From the NCBI RefSeq assembly GCF_900107205.1, contig NZ_FNPC01000004.1, positions 310,001-374,000 of the forward strand: DNA of 64,000 nucleotides. The letters are read 5' to 3'. Source of the stretch: Halopenitus persicus (GTDB taxonomy: Archaea; Halobacteriota; Halobacteria; Halobacteriales; Haloferacaceae). Shown here in pieces: positions 49,537 through 58,962 of the stretch (its first letter is position 1; each line of letters begins with the position of its first letter). The position numbers and the translations under genes were made by a program. The notes beneath the pieces are model-generated. The model saw nothing but the letters and a program-made list of their open reading frames with translations. It did no database searches and was not told where the DNA came from.

Positions 49537-50658
49537 ATGGACCGCGACCTCGACGGGCGGACGTACGACCTGTTGTGGCTCGTCGACCGCCACGAGCCGG
49601 TCGGCAGCATCCGGCTCGTCGAACTGATGCGGCGTCACGGCTACTCGATCACCGGGCGGACGATCCGGCTCACGCTCGCCGACCTCGACGAGGCGGGACT
49701 CACCGAGAAGGTGCCCGGCAAGGGTCGTCGTCTCACCGCGGCCGGTCGCGCGGAGCTCGACCGCGGGAACGTCAGCAACCGGCTCGACCGCGTTCGGTCG
49801 CGCATCGCGACCCTGCGGAGCCGCGTGACCTACGACCCGATCGAGGATGCGGGGACCCTCATCGTCTCGAGCGCACTCGTCGACGCGGCCGACCTCAAGC
49901 CGGCGCTCGAGACGGTTCGGGCGCTGCACGCGAGCCCGTTCGGTCCGATCTCCGCGGCGGTCGAGCCGGCCGGTCCCGACGCGGACGATCCCGACGGTGC
50001 GGACGATGAGGGCGCCGATCGTTACCGGATCCTTGCCCCCTCGAGTCTCACCCTCGACGGGACCTTTCTGTCTCACGGGATCGAAACCGACCTGCGAACC
50101 GCGGGGGTTGCGGCCTATACGCGGGACTCCTCCCGAACTGCGGACGTATCGGAGGCGGACGTATCGGAGGCGGACGTATCGGAGGCCGAGATGTCGGAGG
50201 CGAACGACCACCGAGGCGGAACGATCGACCGGTACGTCGACGTGATCAGCGGCGAGGACGCCTCGGTCGACGTCCTCTCGCTGCTCGTGGAGGCGGGTCG
50301 CAGCGACGTGGCGCCGATCCTGGAGGGCGCCGACCGCGGCGTCCTCGTGGTCGACTATCGGGAGTTTCCGCTCACGCGTTTCGAGGAGGCCCGCGATCTC
50401 GCCCTCGCGACGCGGAACGCGCTCGGCGGCGTGATCGACGTCCGTCGTCCCCGCGAGGGCGGACCCTTCCCCCTCGGCCCGCCGGGCTGGGAGTTCGGGG
50501 CCGCGACCTACGGCGGAACCGGCGAGCTCGTCATCGCCACGCTGTCCGAGCGCGGGCTCTCGACCGAGTGGGAGACGCTGTACGGCACCGTCGACCGGAA
50601 TCGGCTCGTTCCGACGGACCGGATCGATCCCGACGGGTCGTTCGACGTCGACCGATAG
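49537..50658 (+). CDS. NrpR-domain (DUF128) transcriptional regulator, single-domain form
   Basis: About 373 residues from ATG 49537 (MDRDLDGRTYDLLWLVDRHE). Residues 1-70 form the winged helix (YSITGRTIRLTLADLDEAGL); the rest is one NrpR/DUF128 regulatory domain (YDPIEDAGTLIVSS, GGTIDRYVDVISGEDAS, GVLVVDYREFPLTRFEEA). Methanogen NrpR, a 2-oxoglutarate-responsive nitrogen repressor, has two such domains. Inside the domain four 15-bp DNA repeats (50140-50199) encode ADVSEADVSEADVSEAEMSE. Nitrogen control is plausible given the adjacent ureohydrolase. Confidence 0.8.
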   Translation: MDRDLDGRTYDLLWLVDRHEPVGSIRLVELMRRHGYSITGRTIRLTLADLDEAGLTEKVPGKGRRLTAAGRAELDRGNVSNRLDRVRSRIATLRSRVTYDPIEDAGTLIVSSALVDAADLKPALETVRALHASPFGPISAAVEPAGPDADDPDGADDEGADRYRILAPSSLTLDGTFLSHGIETDLRTAGVAAYTRDSSRTADVSEADVSEADVSEAEMSEANDHRGGTIDRYVDVISGEDASVDVLSLLVEAGRSDVAPILEGADRGVLVVDYREFPLTRFEEARDLALATRNALGGVIDVRRPREGGPFPLGPPGWEFGAATYGGTGELVIATLSERGLSTEWETLYGTVDRNRLVPTDRIDPDGSFDVDR

Positions 50659-50854
50659 GGGCGGCCTTGGATAGCGGTTCCGAATAGCGGTTCCGGATAG
50701 CGGTAGCCGGAACCGCGGTGCGCAGGTGTTCGTTTCGGGTTCTCGACCGAGCGAGCGCCGCGGGCGAGCACGTCCCGGTCACCGCCGGCGAGCGCGTCTC
50801 GTGGTCCGTCGCGGAGCGAAACGCTTACATTTCATATGGTGGCAAAGACTTTCC

Positions 50855-52288
50855 ATGTCATTGGTCGGCATCGACTTCGGCATCATCGTGCTCTACATGA
50901 TCGGCCTGCTGGGCGTCGGCTACTGGGGATACCGGCGTTCGGACACCCTCGACGACTATCTGGTCGCCGGGCGGGACATCCCGATCTGGATGTACGTGCC
51001 GGTGATGTCCGCCGTCATCCTCGGCGGCGCGTCGACGATCGGCGGCGGCGGACTGGGGTATCAACACGGCGTCTCGGGCGCGTGGCTCGTCGTCTGGCTC
51101 GGGCTTGGCGTCGCGGCGATCGGGTTCCTCATCTCGACCGAGCTCGCGAACCTCAAGGCGTACACGCTGGGGGAGATCCTCGAACGGCGCTTCGACACGT
51201 ACTCCGCGACCGTCGGCGCGGTCGTCGCCGGCATCTACGCGCTCACGATCGCGATCACGCAGGTGATCTCGATCGGAACGGTCCTGACGGCGCTGCTCGG
51301 CTACGAGTTGAACGCGATGATACTCGTCTCCGGGATCATCGTCATCGGCTACACCGCGCTCGGCGGGATGTTCTCGGTCACGATCACCGACTTCGTCCAG
51401 TGGATCATCATGACGGTCGGCGTCTTCCTGTTCGCGCTGCCGCTGGGCCTGCTCGAGGTCGGCGGGATCTCGGGGCTGACCGCCGAGCTCGACCCCTCCT
51501 ACTTCAGCCCGACCGGCATCGGGATCGAGACGGTGATCAGCTACTTCCTGCTGTACTTCCTGGGAATCATGATCGGCCAGGACATCTGGCAGCGCGTCTT
51601 CACGGCCGACAGCCCCGAGACGGCCCGGATCGGGAACATCGCGACGGGCGCATACGCGGTCGTCTACGGGATCGCGACCGCGGTGCTCGGGATGATCGCG
51701 CTGGTGCTGTTCCCCGCGCTCGAGAACCCGGACCTCGCGCTGCCGCAGCTGGTCCTCGAGACGGTACCCACCGGCCTCTCGGGGCTCATCCTCGCCGGCT
51801 TCATCTCGGCGATGATGTCCACCGCCGACTCGGCGCTGCTCGCCTCGAGCACGCTGTTCACCAACGACGTCTACAAGCGGTTCGTCAACCCCGACGCCAG
51901 CGAGCAGCGATACACGTGGGTTTCCCGGGTCGGGATCCTCGTCCTCGGCGTCGGGATGATCGGGGTGGCGATCCTCATCGGCGACGTCGTCAACGCGCTC
52001 ACCCTGGCGTACAACCTGCTGACGGGCGCGATCTTCGTGCCCCTGATGGCGGCGTTCTTCTGGCGCGGCGGTACCTGGCAGGGCGCCATCACGGCGATCC
52101 TCGGCAGTTCCGTCGTCGTCGTGTCGACGATGGCCGTCCACGGCTTCGGCTCGAACCGGCCGATCATCTACGGGCTCGTCGCCAGCCTCGTGCTCTTCGT
52201 GGGCGTCAGCCTGGTCACCGGCCCGCCGCCGCGCGAGAAGCTCGAGGCCTGGCTCGAGAGCATCTCCGACGAGCCGTCGCTCGAGTAA
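50855..52288 (+). CDS. Sodium:solute symporter (SSS/SLC5 family)
   Basis: 477 residues from the ATG at 50855 (MSLVGIDFGIIVLYMIGLLG); a TATA-like GCTTACATTT lies about 28 nt upstream. Thirteen membrane helices are expected. SSS hallmarks include DYLVAGRDIPIWMYVP, SAVILGGASTIGGGGLGYQ and AGFISAMMSTADSALLASS (Na2-site Ser/Thr region). Imports an organic solute with Na+; the substrate (amino acid, carboxylate, sugar, urea) is not readable. Confidence 0.88.
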   Translation: MSLVGIDFGIIVLYMIGLLGVGYWGYRRSDTLDDYLVAGRDIPIWMYVPVMSAVILGGASTIGGGGLGYQHGVSGAWLVVWLGLGVAAIGFLISTELANLKAYTLGEILERRFDTYSATVGAVVAGIYALTIAITQVISIGTVLTALLGYELNAMILVSGIIVIGYTALGGMFSVTITDFVQWIIMTVGVFLFALPLGLLEVGGISGLTAELDPSYFSPTGIGIETVISYFLLYFLGIMIGQDIWQRVFTADSPETARIGNIATGAYAVVYGIATAVLGMIALVLFPALENPDLALPQLVLETVPTGLSGLILAGFISAMMSTADSALLASSTLFTNDVYKRFVNPDASEQRYTWVSRVGILVLGVGMIGVAILIGDVVNALTLAYNLLTGAIFVPLMAAFFWRGGTWQGAITAILGSSVVVVSTMAVHGFGSNRPIIYGLVASLVLFVGVSLVTGPPPREKLEAWLESISDEPSLE

Positions 52289-52546
52289 ACGAGCCGTTCA
52301 GCGGCAGGGACGCAGATATCTCCGGTCCGCCATTGGTATCTCGCGTGTGTATACTCCTCAGCTACTTACAATTGCAATGGAAAATGTAACTACTACGCGG
52401 AATTCGACGTGCTAGTTATATTTATACCCCATATTTGTAAGTAACCGCTGCCAAGAGCAATTTTCCAACGGTGAGGTCCGCTCCGCGATCAGGTGGGGAC
52501 TGTTCCGATCCGAAACTCCTTGCTCGACCCTATCCAGAGACACCAT

Positions 52547-53242
52547 ATGCCCGGCTCGCCCGACTCACCCCACGCGTATCGCGACCTCTCACAGCCGATC
52601 GAGACCGGAATGCCGACGTTTCCCGGCGATCCGCCGGTCGAACTCGCGCCGGCCGCGACGATCGAGGACGACGGCGCCGCGGTCCACGAACTGCGCTGCG
52701 GCAGCCACACGGGCACCCACATCGACGCGCCGAGCCACACCGAGCCCGGCGGGGCGACCCTCGACGACCGCCCGATCGGCGAGTACGTCTTCGACGCGCG
52801 GTTCATCGACGTCACGCTCTGTACGGATCGTGACGCCATCGGCATCGAGGCTCTCCCGGATCGCGACGTGCTCGCGGCCGCCGACGTCCTCGTGGTTCGA
52901 ACCGGCTGGGACGCTCACTGGACCGACGATCGCTACCGCGACCATCCGTACGTGACCCCGGCGGCAGCACGACGACTCCGCGAGGCCGACTGCGGGGTCG
53001 CGGTCGACGCGCTCAATCCGGACCCCACGCCCTCCGAGAACGCCGGCAGTGACGCCGGCAGTGACATCGACGGCGAGCCGGACGGGTTCCCGGTTCACCA
53101 CGTACTCCTCGGTGCCGATCTCCCGATCATCGAGAACCTCACGAACCTGGCCGGTCTCCCCGACCGGTTCACCCTGTACGCCTTCCCGCTGCCGCTTATA
53201 AATGGCGACGGCGCGCCTGTGCGTGCGGTGGCATATTGGTGA
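52547..53242 (+). CDS. Cyclase-family metal-dependent hydrolase (kynurenine-formamidase-like)
   Basis: 231 residues from ATG 52547 (MPGSPDSPHAYRDLSQPIET). The family metal motif HxGTHxDAPxH appears as SHTGTHIDAPSHTEPGG; DLSQPIETGMPTFPGDPP and VVRTGWDAHW are also typical. An acidic insertion GSDAGSDIDGEPDG interrupts the usual VDALNPD...HH segment. Members hydrolyse N-formylkynurenine, isatin or related amides. AT-rich sequence at 52365-52441 upstream includes a CTTACAA/TTGTAAG dyad and a TATATTTATA box, so a leader of about 100 nt is possible. Confidence 0.78.
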   Translation: MPGSPDSPHAYRDLSQPIETGMPTFPGDPPVELAPAATIEDDGAAVHELRCGSHTGTHIDAPSHTEPGGATLDDRPIGEYVFDARFIDVTLCTDRDAIGIEALPDRDVLAAADVLVVRTGWDAHWTDDRYRDHPYVTPAAARRLREADCGVAVDALNPDPTPSENAGSDAGSDIDGEPDGFPVHHVLLGADLPIIENLTNLAGLPDRFTLYAFPLPLINGDGAPVRAVAYW

Positions 53243-53382
53243 GGTGGAAGTGTCGGGAAACTGTTCGCTCAATGAGGACGTATTCGATATCCCCCTTGTG
53301 AACCGTCTCTCGGTCGTCACGGATCCGGGACGCGTGCCCTCCACCGATCCGCTTATGGTTCTTCCTCGTAACCTCTCGGCCG

Positions 53383-54189
53383 ATGCGCGAAATATTCACG
53401 ATGTGGCGTGACACGCGGATGATCATGCTCGTCGCCGTGGTCGCGGCGGTGTACGCGGCGGTGCTCATCCCGTTCCAGACCTTTCAGATCATTCCCGGCA
53501 TCACCAGCATCCGACCGGCGAACGTCTTCCCCGTCATCTTCGGGATCATGTTCGGTCCCGCGGCGGCGTGGGGGTCGGCGATCGGGAACCTGATCGGCGA
53601 CATCTTCGGCGGGACCTTCGGCCCCGGCAGCGTCGGCGGGTTCATCGGGAACTTCACGTTCGGCCTGCTCGGCTACAAGCTGTGGGGCAACCTCACCCCG
53701 CTGTCCTCGCGGGTCGAGCCCGACTTCCGCGAGAACGCCGGCGTCCAGCTGGCCGAGTACGTCGTCATCGCGGTCGCCGCCTCCGCGGCGTGTGCCGTGA
53801 TCATCTCGTGGGTCGTCGACCTGCTGGGGCTCGTTCCCTTCGCCGTCCTCGGCCCGACGATCCTGATCAACAACACGATCGCGGCGGTCGTGCTCGGTCC
53901 GCCGCTTTTGTACCTGACGTACCCGCGGCTCAAGGAGATGGGCCTGCTCTACCCCGACCTGCTCCGCGCGGAGGACCTCTCGAGCGCCGGGTCGAACCTG
54001 AACCCCATCGCGGCGTGGGGGCTGGTCGTCGTGCCGCTGGTCTGGCTCGGCGTCGGGTTCCTCCTCAGCACGGGCGCCGGCGCCGGCCTCACGAGCGTCA
54101 CCGCGCTCGGCGCGGTCGGTATCGTGGTTCTGGCCGCCTGCGCGGTCATCGTGGGCGAGCGACTCTCGACGATCGTCGGCCGGGCCTGA
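53383..54189 (+). CDS. ECF transporter substrate-binding (S) component, vitamin unknown
   Basis: A 268-residue membrane protein with about seven hydrophobic segments. The early IRPANVFPVIFGIMFGPAAA and AIGNLIGDIFGG segments resemble QueT-like / other ECF S components. A C-terminal extension of two helices makes it longer than usual. A GCTTATG TATA element about 30 nt before the ATG supports the start. The ATPase and T genes follow on the same strand, completing an ECF system. Cobalamin genes 6 kb away make a corrinoid or other vitamin attractive, but there is no direct evidence. Confidence 0.7.
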   Translation: MREIFTMWRDTRMIMLVAVVAAVYAAVLIPFQTFQIIPGITSIRPANVFPVIFGIMFGPAAAWGSAIGNLIGDIFGGTFGPGSVGGFIGNFTFGLLGYKLWGNLTPLSSRVEPDFRENAGVQLAEYVVIAVAASAACAVIISWVVDLLGLVPFAVLGPTILINNTIAAVVLGPPLLYLTYPRLKEMGLLYPDLLRAEDLSSAGSNLNPIAAWGLVVVPLVWLGVGFLLSTGAGAGLTSVTALGAVGIVVLAACAVIVGERLSTIVGRA

Positions 54190-54311
54190 TCCGGGCGTTG
54201 ACGGACGTCGCCGTCGAACCCCGCTGACCGTCGACCGCGGTCGGCGCCGCCCCGACGATCGATCCGAGTCGAAACAGCTACCCGGGCGGCCTCGTTTTGG
54301 ACAGATATCCA

Positions 54312-56330
54312 ATGACGGACGAGGAAGACGGTATCGCGGCCCGGCTCCGAAACGTGGTCTTCTCCTACGACCGGGACGAGACGCTTCCCGACCCCGAGAC
54401 CCTCGACACCACCGACGTCGACCCCGACGATCGCGAGGGACCCGTCCTCCGGGGCGTCGACCTCGACGTTCCGGCCGGCTCCTTCACGGTCGTGATGGGC
54501 GCCTCCGGCGGCGGAAAGTCCACGCTGCTCCGGACGCTCAACGCGATCATTCCGGACTTCATCACCGGCTCCTTCGACGGGGAGGTCGACGTGCTCGAGC
54601 GCGACGTCACCGCCACGCGCGTCAGCGAGATGGCGACCGACGTCGGGATGCTCCTCCAGGACTACGAGGCGCAGCTGTTCGGCACCAGCGTCGCGGCCGA
54701 GGTGGCCTTCGGTCCCGAGAACCTCGCGGTCCCGCCCGCGGAGATCGACGACCGGATCGACGACACGCTCCGGCTTGCCGGCCTGGAGTCACTCGACCGC
54801 CGACGGGAGCCCTCCGGGCTCTCGGGCGGACAGAAACAGCGGCTCGTCTTCGCGGGCGTGGCCGCGATGCACCCGCGGCTGCTCGTCCTCGACGAGCCGA
54901 CCAGCGACCTGGACCCGTCCGGGACCCGCGAGCTGCTCTCGGCGATCGGCTCGTTGGCCGGCGCGAACCTCGACCGGAGTCCCGGCGCGTCCGAGACGGC
55001 CGTCGCCGCGGACGCGGACTGGGACGGTCCCGAGACGATCGTGATGGTGACCCACAAGATCGAGGAGGCGCTGCTGGCCGACCACGCGGTCCTCCTGCAG
55101 GGCGGCACCGTCTACCGGGAGGGGCCGGCCCGCGAGGTGTTCACCGACGTCGAGTCGCTGCGCGAATCCCGGGTCGCGATCCCGCCGCTCGTGGAGGCGT
55201 TCGACCGTCTCGACGTGCCGAACGAGGACCTGCCGCTGATCCCAGAGGAGGTTCCCGCGGCCGCCGCCGACCACGGGCTGACGTGGACGCCGCCGGCCCG
55301 GGCTGACGGGGAACCGTCGACGTCCGGGTCGGCGGGCACGACCGACGCGCCGAGTGCTGCTGGCCCCGCGGACGCTCCGGGCGCCCCGGCCGATACCGGA
55401 ACGGACCTCGGCGACCCGATCTTCGAGCTGGAGGACGTCGTCTTCGAGTACGAGACCGACCGGGGGCCGGTCCGGGCCGTCGACGGGATCTCGCTGACGG
55501 TCCGGGAGGGCGAGGTGCTCGCGCTGGTGGGCCACAACGGCTCGGGGAAGACGACGCTCGCGAAACACCTCAACGGGCTCCACGAGCCCGACGCCGGCAG
55601 CGTCAGGTACGACGGCCGGGAGGTCGCGGACTACTCGATGGCCGGGATCGGCCGCGACGTCGGCTACGTCTTCCAGAACCCGGACCACCAGATCTTCGCG
55701 GACACGGTGCGCGAGGAGGTCGCGTTCGGCCCGGAGAACTTCGGGCTCGAGGGCGAGGAGCTCGACCGGCGCGTGCGCGAGGCGCTCGAGACCGTCGAGC
55801 TGGACGGCCTCGAGGAGGCGGACCCCTTCGCGTTCTCGAAGGGCCAGCGCCAGCGGGTCGCGCTCGCGGGCATCCTCGCGACCGACCCCGAGGTGATCGT
55901 CTTCGACGAGCCGACGACCGGCCTCGACGCGACCCAGCAGGAGCGGTTCATGCAGCTCGTCGCGAAACTCAACCGCGAGGAGTCGGTCACCGTGGTGATG
56001 GTCACCCACTCGATGGACACGGTCGCGCGATACGCTCCCAGAACGGCCGTGCTCAAGCACGGGCGGGTCGTCTTCGACAGCAGCACGCGAGAGCTGTTCG
56101 CCGACGCCGACCTGCTGGCCGACAACGACCTCCAGCCGCCACACGTCGTCGAGGCGTCCCACGAGCTGGCGAGCGCGGCCGGGATCGACGACGCGCTGCC
56201 AGCCCTGTCGATCGACGAGCTCGTGGCCGGATTGGAAACCGGCACGGCAGCGAATGGGAAAGAGACGGCGACTGACGCGGCGACGGAGACGGCAACTGAT
56301 GCGGCGACCGATCCGGAGGTGGACCGATGA
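54312..56330 (+). CDS. Fused double energy-coupling factor ATPase (EcfA-EcfA')
   Basis: About 672 residues from ATG 54312 (MTDEEDGIAARLRNVVFSYD). Two ABC domains in one chain: Walker A VVMGASGGGKST with signature LSGGQKQR and LVLDEPTSDLD, and Walker A LVGHNGSGKTT with signature FSKGQRQR and VIVFDEPTTGLD. A Ser/Ala/Pro/Asp linker joins them, and a repetitive ATDAATETATDAATDPEVD tail follows. It drives the ECF transporter with the flanking S and T proteins. Its stop overlaps the ecfT ATG by 4 bp. Confidence 0.92.
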   Translation: MTDEEDGIAARLRNVVFSYDRDETLPDPETLDTTDVDPDDREGPVLRGVDLDVPAGSFTVVMGASGGGKSTLLRTLNAIIPDFITGSFDGEVDVLERDVTATRVSEMATDVGMLLQDYEAQLFGTSVAAEVAFGPENLAVPPAEIDDRIDDTLRLAGLESLDRRREPSGLSGGQKQRLVFAGVAAMHPRLLVLDEPTSDLDPSGTRELLSAIGSLAGANLDRSPGASETAVAADADWDGPETIVMVTHKIEEALLADHAVLLQGGTVYREGPAREVFTDVESLRESRVAIPPLVEAFDRLDVPNEDLPLIPEEVPAAAADHGLTWTPPARADGEPSTSGSAGTTDAPSAAGPADAPGAPADTGTDLGDPIFELEDVVFEYETDRGPVRAVDGISLTVREGEVLALVGHNGSGKTTLAKHLNGLHEPDAGSVRYDGREVADYSMAGIGRDVGYVFQNPDHQIFADTVREEVAFGPENFGLEGEELDRRVREALETVELDGLEEADPFAFSKGQRQRVALAGILATDPEVIVFDEPTTGLDATQQERFMQLVAKLNREESVTVVMVTHSMDTVARYAPRTAVLKHGRVVFDSSTRELFADADLLADNDLQPPHVVEASHELASAAGIDDALPALSIDELVAGLETGTAANGKETATDAATETATDAATDPEVDR

Positions 56331-57109
56331 GCGCGACCTCGCTGTACGTCGACCGCGGGACGTGGATCCACCGGCTGGACGCGCGCAGCACCCTCGCGTT
56401 CGTGCTGGCGATCTTCGTTTCGGGATACATCTTCGACGACCCGCGGTTCGCGGCGGTCCCGCTCGTGGTGGCCTTCGTCTCCCTGGTCGCGGTCGGCGGG
56501 TGGCCCAACTTCAAGCGGCTCTCGCCGATCGTCGCCGCGCTGTTCGTCGTCGGGCTCGTCGTCTGGCCGCTGTTCACCGGCCCGGGCGGCCCGACCGTGA
56601 TCGACCTCGGCCCGCTCGTGCTCTCCGAGCGCGAGCTGCTGTTCGCGCTGGGCCGCTCCGAGCGCATCGCCGTCTTCATCGTCGGCGGGCTGTTGTTCGT
56701 GACGACGACCTCGAACGAGGAGATCGTCAGCGGGATGCGCCAGCTCGGCGTCCCGTTCGCGTTCTGTTTCGCGGTCGGCACGGCGCTCCGGCTGTTCCCG
56801 ACGTTCATCGACGCCGCCGGGACGGTCAAGCAGGCCCAGGAGGCGCGCGGACTCGACCTCTCGGACGGCAACCTGATCGAGCGGCTCCGCAGCTTCGTGC
56901 CGCTGCTCGTGCCGGTCTTCATGACCGCCTTCCGGAACGTCAACACCCAGTCGATGGCGCTTGAGGCCCGCGGGTTCGACACCCGCCGCGACCGGACCTT
57001 CTACGGCGCCAGCTCGATGGGCGGCGTCGACTGGGTCGTCACGGTCGCCTCCCTGGCCGTGATCGTCGGGGTCGTCGCGCTGCGGCTCGCCGGGTACGGT
57101 ACTTTATAG
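56327..57109 (+). CDS. ecfT: Energy-coupling factor transmembrane protein
   Basis: A 260-residue membrane protein. DRGTWIHRLDARSTLAFVL is the EcfT N-terminal pattern (D-x-R-x-K/L). The coupling-helix region contains AQEARGLDL and ALEARGFDTRRDRT, the two A-R-G motifs that contact the ATPases. Five to six helices precede and follow. Overlaps ecfA by 4 bp. Confidence 0.9.
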   Translation: MSATSLYVDRGTWIHRLDARSTLAFVLAIFVSGYIFDDPRFAAVPLVVAFVSLVAVGGWPNFKRLSPIVAALFVVGLVVWPLFTGPGGPTVIDLGPLVLSERELLFALGRSERIAVFIVGGLLFVTTTSNEEIVSGMRQLGVPFAFCFAVGTALRLFPTFIDAAGTVKQAQEARGLDLSDGNLIERLRSFVPLLVPVFMTAFRNVNTQSMALEARGFDTRRDRTFYGASSMGGVDWVVTVASLAVIVGVVALRLAGYGTL

Positions 57110-57119
57110 ACCATTTAAA

Positions 57120-57290
57120 CCTCGTCCGCCTCTTCTCCCCCACCTCCGGCTTCTCCCCCTCCTCCTGCTTCTCACCCTTCTCCCGCTTCTTCCCCTTCTC
57201 CTGCTTCTCACCCTCCTCCAGCTTCTTCGGCTTCTCCTGCTTCTCACCCTCCTCCAGCTTCTTCGGCTTCCCCCTCAGTCGACGATTCCC
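57120..57290. repeat. Polypyrimidine tract with 36-bp tandem duplication
   Basis: About 170 bp that on the plus strand are almost only C and T. Two exact 36-bp copies (57195-57230 and 57231-57266), starting CTTCTCCTGCTTCTCACCC, are preceded by decayed shorter units. The tract covers the 3' end and stop of the small membrane protein gene on the minus strand. Strand asymmetry of this kind can form triplex DNA and is prone to slippage. Confidence 0.8.
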
Positions 57291-57507
57291 TGGGAAGTTC
57301 CCGTCGCCGCGAGAGATACACGGGGATCACGATCAGGCCGCCGGTCGGGATCAGGATTCCCAGCCAGTAGATCTCCGGGTTCTCCAGTCCGAGCCGACGG
57401 GCGTCGAGGTAGACGATCGCGGCGATGGGAATCTGCACGACCAGGAGGGCGAGGAGAACGAGGACCACGAGTTCGGGCATTCCACGTCGGATGACGGCTC
57501 CCGACAC
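57244..57507 (-). CDS. Small membrane protein with repeat-derived C-terminus
   Basis: 78-87 residues: GTG at 57507 (about 25 nt after a CTTATAAAT TATA element at about 57527) or ATG at 57480 (MPELVVLVLLALLVVQIPIA). Two hydrophobic helices (VVLVLLALLVVQIPIAAIVY and YWLGILIPTGGLIVIPVYL) are joined by DARRLGLENPEI, then RRRELPRESSTEGEAEEAGGG. The acidic end and stop lie in the polypyrimidine repeat, so repeat number changes the C-terminus. It resembles unnamed two-helix proteins of haloarchaea. Function unknown. Confidence 0.6.
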   Translation of the reverse strand: MSGAVIRRGMPELVVLVLLALLVVQIPIAAIVYLDARRLGLENPEIYWLGILIPTGGLIVIPVYLSRRRELPRESSTEGEAEEAGGG

Positions 57508-57561
57508 AAAAACGGTGGCTTCCGGATTTATAAGGAATACCGACTATTCGAACGCCGATAT

Positions 57562-58803
57562 TTAAAAGCTGCTCCCCTCGTGTCGCCAGTCGGTGGCGTA
57601 CTCGCGCTGGGACTCGATCATCTCGTCGATCGTGACGTCGAGGGTCTCGAGCTTCCGCTCGGCGACCTTTCGGTCGAGCCGGTCCGGGATCGCGTAGGCG
57701 CCGGGGGTGAGATCGCGGGTCTCGACGATCAGATCGTAGGCGGCGACGAACATCATCGAGTGGGTCGTGTCGATCACCTCGGCGGGGTGGCCCTGGCTGT
57801 ACGGGCCGGTGAGGTTCACGAGCCGCCCCTCGGCGAGCAGGTTCAGGTCGCGGCCGTCGGGCATGTGGTACCGGGTGACGCCCTCCTTCGGGGTCGACGT
57901 GTCGCTCGCGAGATCCTCGAGCGCGTCGACGTCGATCTCGACGTCGAAGTGGCCGGCGTTGGCGAGCTGGACGCCGTCGGCCATCGCCTCGAAATGCTCC
58001 TTCCGGATGACGTCGCGGTTGCCGGTCGTCGTGATGAACAGGTCGCCGACCGCGGCGGCCTCGGCCATCGACATCACGCGATGGCCGTCCATGTGCGCCT
58101 CCAGGGCCTTCCGGGGGTCGACCTCGGTGACGATCGTCTGGGCGCCCATTCCGCGTGCCTTACGCGCGATCCCGCGGCCGCAGTAGCCGTAGCCGGCCAC
58201 GACGACGTCCTTGCCCGAGAGGATCGTGTTCGAGGTGATCGCGATGTTCGTGAGCGCGGACTCGCCGGTCCCGTGGACGTTGTCGAAGAAGTGCTTCATC
58301 GGCGTGTCGTTGACGGTGTAGACCGGGAACTCCAACACGCCCTCCTCCTCCATCGCCTCGACGCGGGTGATCCCGGCGGTCGTCTGCTCGCCGCCGCCGA
58401 TCACGTCCGCCGCGACGTCGGGGTGGTCGGCGTGGACCTTCGCGATGAGCTCGCAGCCGTCGTCGAGGATGAAGTCGGGCTCGTTCTCGAGCAGCTCGTG
58501 CTGTTGGTCGTTGAACTCCTCGTCGGTCATTCCCTCCCAGGCGAAGGCGGTGACGCCGTCCATCGCGTCGAGCGCCTCGACGACGTCGCCGTGGGTCGAC
58601 TGGGGCTCGCTCGGCGTAAAGAGCACGTCCGCGCCCGCGGCGTGCAGCGTCTCGACCAGGATCCCGCTTTTCGCCTCGAGGTGCGTCGCGACGGCCACGG
58701 TGTGACCCGCGAGGGGTTCCTCGTCGCCGTACTCGTCCTGGAACGACCGGAGGATCGGACAGTAGTCGCGCGCCCACGTCAACGGATCCGTCTGCTGACT
58801 CAT
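57562..58803 (-). CDS. ahcY: S-adenosylhomocysteine hydrolase
   Basis: 413 residues from ATG 58803 (MSQQTDPLTWARDYCPILRS). NAD-binding motif VVAGYGYCGRGIARKARGMG, VTEVDPRKALEAHMDGH, DDGCELIAKVH, and TTTGNRDVI are as expected, with NLTGPYSQGHPAEVIDTTHS near the end. It splits S-adenosylhomocysteine, relieving inhibition of methyltransferases, including the Cbi methyltransferases encoded next door. A GCTATTTGA TATA-like element lies about 30 nt upstream. Confidence 0.94.
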   Translation of the reverse strand: MSQQTDPLTWARDYCPILRSFQDEYGDEEPLAGHTVAVATHLEAKSGILVETLHAAGADVLFTPSEPQSTHGDVVEALDAMDGVTAFAWEGMTDEEFNDQQHELLENEPDFILDDGCELIAKVHADHPDVAADVIGGGEQTTAGITRVEAMEEEGVLEFPVYTVNDTPMKHFFDNVHGTGESALTNIAITSNTILSGKDVVVAGYGYCGRGIARKARGMGAQTIVTEVDPRKALEAHMDGHRVMSMAEAAAVGDLFITTTGNRDVIRKEHFEAMADGVQLANAGHFDVEIDVDALEDLASDTSTPKEGVTRYHMPDGRDLNLLAEGRLVNLTGPYSQGHPAEVIDTTHSMMFVAAYDLIVETRDLTPGAYAIPDRLDRKVAERKLETLDVTIDEMIESQREYATDWRHEGSSF

Positions 58804-58962
58804 ATCCGGCCCATTCGCGCCGGCGGTCAAATAGCTGGCCACTTCCGGCGAGGACGACCTCGAAGCCGACCGCTTCCGGCGACGGGGCTGGTGAGTTCGA
58901 TCAGCCGAACCGAGTCGCCGGACTCGTCCCCGATGGCGTCCGCAACGCCGATCGGCTGCGGA

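Noticed and set aside
54789-56162. 457-codon antisense frame inside the ECF ATPase gene
   Set aside because: It has no recognisable domain and mirrors the codon bias of the real ABC ATPase on the other strand.
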